Source: JANNPJ01 sp965200525
Lineage (GTDB): Bacteria; Actinomycetota; Actinomycetes; Actinomycetales; Kineosporiaceae
Direction: 5' to 3'
NCBI GenBank assembly: GCA_965200525.1
Contig: OZ241368.1
Span: 2,852,001 to 2,916,000, forward strand
DNA length: 64,000 bases
Part shown: positions 15,867 to 23,652 of the stretch, piece after piece
Layout of the letters: each line of letters begins with the position of its first letter
How positions within the stretch are numbered: position 1 is the stretch's first letter
Notes under the pieces: generated by a model
Databases searched by the model: none
What the model was told of the DNA's origin: nothing
Seen by the model: only the letters and a program-made list of their open reading frames with translations
Program-made: the position numbers and the translations under genes

Positions 15867-17756
15867 TCAGCCGAGCCGCGCGCGCAGACCGTCCAGTTCG
15901 GTCAGCAGCGTGGTCGGCACCTTGTCGCCGATCTTGTCGAACCACTCCTGGATGAGCGGTAGCTCGGCCTTCCACTCGTCGACGTCGACGGCCAGTGCCC
16001 GGGCGAGCTGTTCGGTGGTCACGTCGAGCCCGTCGATGTCGAACGAGTTCAGGGTGGGCACGTGCCCGATCGGCGTCTCGATGGCGCCGGCCCGGCCCTC
16101 CAGCCGGTCGACCACCCACTTGAGCACCCGGCCGTTCTCGCCGTACCCGGGCCAGAGGAAGCCGCCGTCCTCGTCCCGGCGGAACCAGTTGACGTAGAAG
16201 ATCTTGGGGAGCTTGGACGCGTCGGCGTCCTTGCCCACGTCGATCCAGTGCTGGAAGTAGTCACCGGCGTGGTAGCCGATGAAGGGCAGCATCGCCATCG
16301 GGTCGCGGCGCACCACGCCGACCTGGCCGGCCGCCGCGGCCGTCGTCTCGCTGGACAGGGTGGCGCCCATGAAGGTGCCGTGGATCCAGTCCCGGGACTC
16401 GGTGACCAGCGGGATCGTTGTCTTGCGGCGACCGCCGAAGAGGATCGCCGAGATCGGGACGCCGTTCGGGTCGTCGTACTCGTCGGCCAGGATCGGGCAG
16501 TTGCGGATGGGCGTGCAGAACCGCGAGTTGGGGTGTGAGGAGAGCTGGTCGCTGTCCGGCGTCCAGTCGTTGCCGTGCCAGTCGGTGAGGTGGGTCGGCG
16601 GCTCCTTGGTCATGCCCTCCCACCAGATGTCGCCGTCGTCGGTGAGGGCGACGTTGGTGAAGACCGAGCCGCCCTTCTCGATTGCCCGCATGGCGTTCGG
16701 GTTGGTGTCCCACCCGGTGCCGGGGGCGACGCCGAACAGGCCGTTCTCGGGATTGGTGGCGTAGAGCCGGCCGTCCTTGCCGAACCGCATCCAGGCGATG
16801 TCGTCGCCCAGGGTCTCGACCTTCCAGCCCGGGACGGTGGGCTCGAGCATGGCCAGGTTGGTCTTGCCGCAGGCGCTCGGGAAGGCGGCGGCGATGTAGT
16901 TGATCTCCTGCTGGGGACTGGTCAGCTTGAGGATCAGCATGTGCTCGGCCAGCCAGCCCTCGTCGCGGGCCATCACGGAGGCGATCCGCAACGAGTAGCA
17001 CTTCTTGCCGAGGAGGGCGTTGCCGCCGTAACCCGAGCCGAACGACTGGATCTCGCGGGCCTCGGGGAACTGCACGATGTACTTGGTGTCGTTGCAGGGC
17101 CACGCGACGTCGGCCTGACCGGGCTCGAGGGGAGCGCCGATGGAGTGCATGGCTGGGATGTAGGGCGCCGACTCGCCCATTGCCTCGAGAACGGCGGTGC
17201 CGGTCTTGGCCATGACGTTCATCGAGACGACGACGTAGGGCGAATCGGTGATCTCGACGCCGAACATCGGCTTCTCAGCCTTGAGATGCCCCATCACAAA
17301 AGGGATCACGTACATCGTGCGGCCCTTCATGCAGCCGCGGTAGAGGTCTTTCATCAGGGCCCGCATCTCGCCCGGGTCCATCCAGTTGTTCGTCGGGCCG
17401 CAGTCGGCCTCGTCGACGGAACAGATGAAGGTGCGGTCCTCGACCCGGGCGACGTCGGTGGGGTCCGAGGCGCACCAGTAAGAATTTGGCTTTTTGTCCA
17501 GCTTCACGAAAGTGCCTGCAGCGACTAGGTTGTCGATCAATCCTTGGTGCTGCTCAGCCGACCCGTCGATCCACTCGACGTGGTCCGGCGTGGTCAGGGC
17601 GGCCGTCTCGGCGACCCAGGCCAGAAGCTGCCGATTGCGGGTCGGAGCCTCGCCGGTGGTGAAGGTGGACGATGCCGAGCCCATGGATGCCGGGTCGGAA
17701 ACGATTGCCACATCGCTGTCGCCAAGACTGGTGCCGGTGTTGTCAAGAGTGGTCAC
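15867..17756 (-). CDS. pckG: Phosphoenolpyruvate carboxykinase (GTP)
   Basis: 629 residues from GTG at 17756, slightly longer than the usual ~600-610; the first ~25 residues are non-conserved and a later start is possible. The P-loop with the reactive cysteine, FPSACGKTNLAML, lies at about 288-300, as in GTP-dependent PEPCKs. GSGYGGNALLGKKCYSLRIAS and NWFRRDEDGGFLWPGYGENGRV are further family blocks. The enzyme converts oxaloacetate and GTP to phosphoenolpyruvate, CO2 and GDP, the first committed step of gluconeogenesis. It is monocistronic with a long upstream region, consistent with carbon-source control. Confidence 0.97.
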   Translation of the reverse strand: MTTLDNTGTSLGDSDVAIVSDPASMGSASSTFTTGEAPTRNRQLLAWVAETAALTTPDHVEWIDGSAEQHQGLIDNLVAAGTFVKLDKKPNSYWCASDPTDVARVEDRTFICSVDEADCGPTNNWMDPGEMRALMKDLYRGCMKGRTMYVIPFVMGHLKAEKPMFGVEITDSPYVVVSMNVMAKTGTAVLEAMGESAPYIPAMHSIGAPLEPGQADVAWPCNDTKYIVQFPEAREIQSFGSGYGGNALLGKKCYSLRIASVMARDEGWLAEHMLILKLTSPQQEINYIAAAFPSACGKTNLAMLEPTVPGWKVETLGDDIAWMRFGKDGRLYATNPENGLFGVAPGTGWDTNPNAMRAIEKGGSVFTNVALTDDGDIWWEGMTKEPPTHLTDWHGNDWTPDSDQLSSHPNSRFCTPIRNCPILADEYDDPNGVPISAILFGGRRKTTIPLVTESRDWIHGTFMGATLSSETTAAAAGQVGVVRRDPMAMLPFIGYHAGDYFQHWIDVGKDADASKLPKIFYVNWFRRDEDGGFLWPGYGENGRVLKWVVDRLEGRAGAIETPIGHVPTLNSFDIDGLDVTTEQLARALAVDVDEWKAELPLIQEWFDKIGDKVPTTLLTELDGLRARLG

Positions 17757-18165
17757 GGGGGCTGCCCTTCCTCGTGGGGGTGACGCTGATTCCGCCGGCG
17801 AGGCCCGGTCGCCGACCGCGAGGGCAACCTGCGGTCACAGGCGCCTCGATTACGATCGGTAACCAGAACCTCGATGTCCGCGGGTTTTAACCCACCGTAA
17901 ATGGTCGTTTCCATGAATGGAACCTGTCCGGACAAGTTTGTTGGTGACGCACGCCACAACGCGCTGAGCTGCTGGAACGATCAAGTAAGACCTTCCAATG
18001 AGGTGGAAAGACCTTGCAGTAACCCCGCCTTGTCCGATCAGGTTCTCGAAGGCGACTGCTCCACAGACGGTAATGTCCGTACAGGTCATAGCGGCCCACG
18101 CTTGTCACTCATTTGCGAGGTGGGATGAGTCACCTCATCCCGGGGCGCGCACTTGTGTCCGCCGT
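17757..18165. other. Long upstream region of pckG
   Basis: About 410 bases with no supported gene and noticeably lower GC than the flanks. TGTCCGGACA at 17925-17934 is a perfect palindrome, extended by AC/GT one base further out. A near copy, TGTCCGTACA, occurs at 18074-18083. TTCCA/TGGAA flank a short loop near 18000. These are candidate regulator sites for pckG transcription; no -35/-10 pair could be fixed. Confidence 0.4.
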
Positions 18166-19911
18166 CTATCCGGGGTCCGGCCGCTCGTCGTCGAATGGTT
18201 CGTCGGCTGGTTGGACGCCGCGGGCCGTGTTGAGCGGTGGCAGTGAGGGTTCTGGTTGGCGGTAGTCGTGGGGTCGGCTGGTGTAGGAGTGCCCGGTCCT
18301 GGTCGTCCAGGTCGACACCCCGTCTGTGAGGCTGACCCGCCAGGCCGGATGTTGCTTCAACCGGTGATGGTGGCGGCACAAGCAGGCCAGGTTGCAGGCG
18401 GCGGTAATTCCGCCGTGCTGCCAGGGCCGGCAATGGTCGACGTCGCAGAGATTGGCCGGCAGCCGGGGAACCGGCAGGTCCGATCCCGCAGTTTCACGTG
18501 CCGTTCCAGGGCTGAGGGTGGCCGGTACTTGGTGGACGACGCGGCCTGGAACGTTCCGGTGTCCTGATCGAAGATCACCGCCCGGAATCCGGTGCCGGTC
18601 TGGTTCAGGAAGTCGGCGACCATGGCCCGCGCGACCCAGGCCGGGACGTGCCCGAGGCCTTCGATCTTTCCGACCCCACCGGAGCACTCGTCGTCCGGGT
18701 CGAAGCCGTTCTGGGTGGCTCGGAACAGTTTCAGGAACTCGGTCAGGGCGATCGTGATGTTCACGATCGCCTTGACCGGCCCCGCACACCTACACCCGGC
18801 CGCCGCTGAAGCCTCCAGGGTGGTGTCAGACCCGGCCCCGGACGCAAGGCCGGCGGTCTGCGCTGTGGGTTCAGGCTCGGCCCCTGACTGCCGGCCCCAC
18901 GGTGAGGGCGAACCGGTGCGCCCTGCGCCGCAGTCCTCGCCGCTGCCGCTGTGGTTGTCACTGTCGTGGTTGTTGTTGGTGGTGGCCGTCGAGCAGCGGT
19001 GGCGGTGGATGATGAGGTCGACGAAGGCATCGGAGCGGTACCCGCCCATCGACCGTGCCTCCTGCTCGCCGCCGCCGTCCTGGCCGTTGCTGCCGTTGCT
19101 GCCGTTGCTGCCGTTGCTGCCGTTGCTGGTGCGGTAGGCCTTCTTGGCCTGAGCGGCGGCGCTGTGGATGATGGCCATCAACTCCGCGGCATCCCCGGTG
19201 GAGGTGACGGCGGTGATCTCCGCGTTCCCGTCCCCGCGATCGAACGCCGTCACGTCATGAGCCTCACGGGCCCGCTTGCGGGCGGCCTTGACCGTCTCCT
19301 TCGCCCGGATCCCCAAAGCAACCTTCCGGGTGCGGGCCCGCAACTCACCAACGGTCTTCCCCGGCGCCTCACCCAGAACCTGGTCGACGACCTGAGCAGC
19401 TTCCTCGTCGCAGAGGTGGTTGGTCTCATCCAGGATCACCTCAGCCCGCCGGTAATCGACCCGCCCGGTGAGCATCGCGGCCACCACCCGCGGCAACCGC
19501 CCGGCCAGAGCGACCGCGTTCTCCAACCGGGTCCGCGCCGCCCTCGGCGCCAACCGCAACACCAGAGCAAGCTCATCAGCGGCGAACTCATCCACCCCTC
19601 GTAACCTCCGGCCCACCCGAACCAACCGAATCAGCCGGATCAGCCGGCCTACGGCAGGCCAGTTCGGCCAGCTCGACCACCAGCCGCCCATCCAGGACGG
19701 CCTTCTCCTGCTCCCACGCCGCCACCCGCTCGACCAACTCCGGATCCGGCACATCCACCGCCCGCACCTGCTCCAACACCGCCCGCCGCAACGGACCCGG
19801 CAGGCAAACCCACCACAGAGCGAAACCCTGACCTCGTCCTATCCAAACCGGTTCCCCCCCCCACTCGCGTATCGAACTCCCCAACTCGAACACGTGTGGC
19901 AATTCTACCAA
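18166..19911 (-). pseudogene. DUF222 / HNH endonuclease gene disrupted by two frameshifts
   Basis: Three minus-strand reading segments join into one protein. The first (from 19911) holds the N-terminus ending ELACRRPADPADS; the second (frame change near 19595-19598, a run of four C) holds the DUF222 body VDEFAADELALVLRLAPRAARTRLENAV and an (SNG)n stretch. The third (frame change near 18451-18465) restores the HNH nuclease core NLCDVDHCRPWQHGGITAACNLACLCRHHHRLKQHP. The first and last segments share phase, so the two shifts cancel. Removing one base from the C4 run would restore the first junction. The HNH part retains its DVDH and CRHHH residues. Either a decayed gene or two sequence errors; this family is common and repetitive in actinobacterial genomes. 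Confidence 0.75.
19083..19127. repeat. 9-bp tandem repeat, five copies
   Basis: GCCGTTGCT is repeated five times without change, encoding the Asn-Gly-Ser repeats in the middle of the DUF222/HNH reading frame (minus strand). It is in-frame and likely length-variable. Confidence 0.9.
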
Positions 19912-20122
19912 GGATTGGCGACCGCCGGAAAAGTTCCACAGCCCTCCGAAGGTGTGGGCCGTGTAGGTGTCAGCTACTCAAAGTGATCAATCCATCACGC
20001 CGACCCGCCCTCATCTCGCCATAAGCCGATCCGGGCGGATGATCGCACCGATGCCTGCGACGTCCTCAATGATCATGTTTCGAGTTGAGACGCAGGTCAC
20101 GGGCTGAGACGGCATGGTTGAT

Positions 20123-20150
20123 TTGACCCGGTTCACTGGAGGCCTATTGA
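20123..20150 (+). promoter_or_regulatory. Putative promoter of the GH3 gene
   Basis: TTGACC at 20123-20128 and TATTGA at 20145-20150 are separated by 16 bases. An overlapping TTGACA at 20147-20152 offers a second -35 whose -10 (GATCCT, 20171-20176) would be weak. Both lie upstream of the operator at 20181. Confidence 0.4.
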
Positions 20151-20180
20151 CAGCTGGCTCGGTGGAGGGAGATCCTCCGA

Positions 20181-20192
20181 GAAAGCGCTCTC
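20181..20192. promoter_or_regulatory. LacI-family type operator (AGCGCT core)
   Basis: GAAAGCGCTCTC is a near-perfect palindrome centred on AGCGCT, closely related to the CebR operator TGGGAGCGCTCCCA that controls beta-glucoside and cellulose use in actinobacteria. It lies downstream of the candidate promoter boxes and 49 bases before the GH3 start, a position suited to repression until sugar is present. No LacI-family gene is in the window. Confidence 0.6.
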
Positions 20193-20240
20193 CGGAAATG
20201 CCCCGGCAATGTTTCGGTGACCCATCGTTAAGGAGACCCA

Positions 20241-23200
20241 ATGACGTCCGTCTCCGTCGTCACTGACGGTCGGCGTGCCCGGAGGCGCCTGCGGTTGCCA
20301 GTCACCCTCGTTGCGGCATTCGCCCTGTTCGGAGCCGTTTTTGTAGCGGCCCCGCAGGCCGCCCAGGCCGCCGCCACCCTGCTGTCCCAGGGCAAGCCGG
20401 CCACGGCCTCGTCGATCGAAGGCGCGAACGTGCCCGCCTCGGCCGCCTTCGACGGCAACACCACCACCCGATGGTCGAGCAGCTTCAGCGACCCGCAGTG
20501 GATCCAGGTCGACCTGCAGGCTTCGACCAGCGTCTCCTCCGTCGTCCTGACCTGGGAGGCTGCCTACGCGAAGGCCTTCCAGCTGCAGATCTCGCCGGAC
20601 GGCACGACCTGGACGAACCTCTACTCCACGACCACCGGCACCGGCGGAACGCAGACCATCGCGGTCACTGGCACCGGTCGCTACGTGCGGATGAACGGGA
20701 CGGCGCGGGGCACGGCCTACGGCTACTCGCTCTTCGAGTTCCAGGTCTATGGCCCCGGCTCGCCCCCGGCCACCTGCGGCACCGCCGACGCCGCACTGAA
20801 CCGGGCCGCCACGACGTCGTCCGTCGAGAACGCCGGCACCCCGGCCTCGGCCGCTGTCGACGGCAACTCCGGTACCCGCTGGTCCAGCGCATTCAGCGAC
20901 CCGCAGTGGCTCCAGGTCGACCTGGGCGCCACCTCGACCGTCTGCCAGGTGATCTTGACCTGGGAGGCTGCCTACGGCAAGGCGTTCCAGATCCAGACTT
21001 CGCCGGACGGCACGACCTGGACCAACATCTACTCGACGACCACCGGTGCCGGCGGCACGCAGACCCTGGACGTCAGCGGCGCCGGCCGCTACCTGCGGGT
21101 CTACGGCACCGTCCGCGGCACGCCCTACGGTTACTCGCTGTTCAGCCTGGTTGTGCACACCACCGGCCCCGTGGGCGACCCGCCGCCGAGCCCCTGCCCG
21201 TGGGTCGGCTCCACCGCCCCGGTCGCCACCCGGGTCAGCCAGGTGCTGGCCGCGATGAGCCTCGACCAGAAGATCTCGCTGATGCACGGCACCGGCTCAC
21301 TGTCACCGTACGTGGGCAACGTGCCCGGCATCCCCTCGCTATGCATCCCGACCCTGGCCCTCGAGGACGGTCCGGTCGGCGTCGGTGACGGCATGCAGAA
21401 CGTCACCCAGATGCCCTCGGCGGCCAACGCCGCGGCCACCTTCGACACCACTCTCGAGCAGCAGTACGGCGCCGTCGTCGGCAGTGAGGACGCCGGCAAG
21501 GGCGTGAACGTCGCCCTCGGCCCGACGCTGAACCTGATTCGCGACCCCCGCTGGGGCCGGGCCTTCGAGAGCTTCAGCGAGGACCCGTACCTGACCAGCC
21601 AGATGGCGGTCGCCAACATCAAGGGGATCCAGAGCCAGGGCGTGATGGCCCAGGCCAAGCACCTGGCGGTCTACAACCAGGAGACCAACCGCAACAGCAC
21701 CAACGACAACGCCATCGTCGACACCCGGACCCTGCAGGAGATGTACCTGGCCGGCTTCCAGGCCTCGGTGACGACGGGCGCGGCGGCCTCGGTGATGTGC
21801 GGGTACAGCGTGGTCAACGGCATCTTCGACTGCGAGCACCCGTACCTGATGAACACGGCCATGTACCAGCAGGCCGGATTCGGCGGGTTCATCACCAGCG
21901 ACTGGGGCGCCACCCACTCCACGGTCGCCTCGGCTAACGCCGGGATGTCCATGGAGATGCCGGGCAGTGACTTCTTCGGCTCAGCGCTCAAGACGGCGGT
22001 GACGAACGGGCAGGTCAGTCAGGCCACCATCGACACCTCGGTCGGCCGGATCCTGACCCAGATGTTCGCCTTCGGGCTGTTCGACAAGGCCCCGACCGGC
22101 TCGACCGGAGCCACCGTGACCACCGCGGCCCACGTGGCCACGGCTCGGCAGGTGGCCGAGGAGGGCACGGTGCTGCTGAAGAACACCGGTGTGCTGCCGC
22201 TGTCGACGGCGACCACCCACTCGATCGCCGTAATCGGCACCGACGGCAGCACCGGCGTCCGGACGGTCGGTGGCGGCAGCGCCGGCGTCAACAGTTCGGG
22301 CACGGTGACGCCGCTGACCGCGATCCAGAACCGGGTGGCCGGCACCAGCACGACCGTGACCTACAACGACGGCAGCAACACCACGACGGCCGCCAACCTG
22401 GCCAAGTCCAGCGATGTGGCCATCGTGTTCGCCAACAACTTCGCCAGCGAGGGCAGCGACACCGGCAACATCGACCTCGGCGGCAACTCGAACGCCCTGA
22501 TCGCCGCCGTGGCCGCGGCCAACCCGAAGACCGTCGTCGTGCTGCACACCAACTCGGCCGTCACGATGCCGTGGCTGGACCAGGTGGCCGGCGTGTTCGA
22601 GGGCTTCTACGCCGGCCAGCAGGTGGGCAACGCGACCGCCGGGCTGCTCTTCGGCGACGTCAACCCCTCGGGCAAGCTTCCGGTCACGTTCCCGAAGAGC
22701 CTGGCCGACGTGCCGGCCTCGACCACGGCCCAGTGGCCCGGTACCGGCGGCAAGGTGCAGTACTCCGAGGGCCTGAACGTGGGATACCGCTGGTACGACG
22801 CCAAGAACATCACCCCGCTCTTCCCGTTCGGCGCCGGCCTGTCGTACACCACCTTCGGGTTCAGCAACCTGCAGGTCGGAGCCCTGACCAACGGGACGGC
22901 GACCGTGACCGCCACGGTGACCAACACCGGTACCCGGGCCGGCACCGAGGTGGCCCAGCTCTACGTCGGAGCCCCCGCTTCGACCGGCGAGCCGGCCCAT
23001 CAGCTGAAGGGCTTCCAGCGGGTCACCCTCGACCCGAGCCAGGCCAAGACGGTCAGCTTCACGGTCACCGCTCACGACCTGGCGCACTGGGACACCACGG
23101 CCAACGCCTGGAGCACCACCGCCGGCAGCTACCAGATCCTGGTCGGCAACTCCTCCCGCAACCTGCCGCTCACCGGCAGCCTGACGGTCGGCAGCACGAT

Positions 23201-23507
23201 CACGCCGGCCGCGGTTGGCCCCGAGGCCCAGACGCAGGCCAAGGCGCAGGCCAAGACCGGCACGCTCGCTCTGGCCAACCCGCACGGGATGAGCAGCCCG
23301 GCCAAGGCGGTGGTCAGCTGGGCCGTCGCCCCGGCCACGGCCGGCGTCACCTACACCGCGACCGGACTGCCGAACGGGCTTTCGATCAGCTCGGACGGCG
23401 TGATCTCCGGTATCGCGACCACTGCCGGTACTCGCACAGTCACGGTCAGCGGCGCTGGACCCGCAGGGGCCTCCGCCAACGTGACCTTCGTGTGGACCGT
23501 GACTTAA
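20241..23507 (+). CDS. Secreted GH3 beta-glucosidase-like enzyme with two F5/8C domains
   Basis: 1088 residues. A signal peptide (RRLRLPVTLVAAFALFGAVFVAAPQAAQA) is followed by two F5/8C (CBM32-like) carbohydrate-binding domains at about 45-175 and 180-310, each with the RWSSxFSDPQWIQVDL core. The GH3 N-terminal domain (about 325-620) contains GPTLNLIRDPRWGRAFESFSEDP, KHLAVYNQETNR and the nucleophile aspartate in FITSDWGATH at about residue 554. The GH3 C-terminal domain, a fibronectin-like domain (TNTGTRAGTEVAQLYV) and an Ig-like tail follow. The enzyme should remove terminal glucose from beta-glucans outside the cell. ATG at 20241 has AAGGAG upstream; a LacI-type operator suggests sugar induction. 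Confidence 0.93.
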   Translation: MTSVSVVTDGRRARRRLRLPVTLVAAFALFGAVFVAAPQAAQAAATLLSQGKPATASSIEGANVPASAAFDGNTTTRWSSSFSDPQWIQVDLQASTSVSSVVLTWEAAYAKAFQLQISPDGTTWTNLYSTTTGTGGTQTIAVTGTGRYVRMNGTARGTAYGYSLFEFQVYGPGSPPATCGTADAALNRAATTSSVENAGTPASAAVDGNSGTRWSSAFSDPQWLQVDLGATSTVCQVILTWEAAYGKAFQIQTSPDGTTWTNIYSTTTGAGGTQTLDVSGAGRYLRVYGTVRGTPYGYSLFSLVVHTTGPVGDPPPSPCPWVGSTAPVATRVSQVLAAMSLDQKISLMHGTGSLSPYVGNVPGIPSLCIPTLALEDGPVGVGDGMQNVTQMPSAANAAATFDTTLEQQYGAVVGSEDAGKGVNVALGPTLNLIRDPRWGRAFESFSEDPYLTSQMAVANIKGIQSQGVMAQAKHLAVYNQETNRNSTNDNAIVDTRTLQEMYLAGFQASVTTGAAASVMCGYSVVNGIFDCEHPYLMNTAMYQQAGFGGFITSDWGATHSTVASANAGMSMEMPGSDFFGSALKTAVTNGQVSQATIDTSVGRILTQMFAFGLFDKAPTGSTGATVTTAAHVATARQVAEEGTVLLKNTGVLPLSTATTHSIAVIGTDGSTGVRTVGGGSAGVNSSGTVTPLTAIQNRVAGTSTTVTYNDGSNTTTAANLAKSSDVAIVFANNFASEGSDTGNIDLGGNSNALIAAVAAANPKTVVVLHTNSAVTMPWLDQVAGVFEGFYAGQQVGNATAGLLFGDVNPSGKLPVTFPKSLADVPASTTAQWPGTGGKVQYSEGLNVGYRWYDAKNITPLFPFGAGLSYTTFGFSNLQVGALTNGTATVTATVTNTGTRAGTEVAQLYVGAPASTGEPAHQLKGFQRVTLDPSQAKTVSFTVTAHDLAHWDTTANAWSTTAGSYQILVGNSSRNLPLTGSLTVGSTITPAAVGPEAQTQAKAQAKTGTLALANPHGMSSPAKAVVSWAVAPATAGVTYTATGLPNGLSISSDGVISGIATTAGTRTVTVSGAGPAGASANVTFVWTVT

Positions 23508-23652
23508 CCCGCCGCACGCCGTCGTCGGCCGAGACCGACGCACGGCTCCTCGTTCTGGAGCTCGCCACCAACGGCAGCTGACAGGTGGGCCGCCGGGCCC
23601 GCAGTTCCACCGTTCCGCCCCAACCAGTGTTCGACGCAGCAGGGAGACATAG

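Larger units (their letters stand above)
19912..20240. other. Upstream region of the GH3 gene
   Basis: About 330 bases between the broken HNH gene and the GH3 enzyme. No gene is supported. It is AT-richer than average near 20030-20150 and contains the promoter and operator listed separately, plus AAGGAG at 20230-20235 as the ribosome site. Confidence 0.5.

Noticed and set aside
13802..19127. Tandem repeats at 13802 and 19083 as CRISPR arrays
   Set aside because: Units of 15 and 9 bases with no spacers; both are coding repeats in frame.
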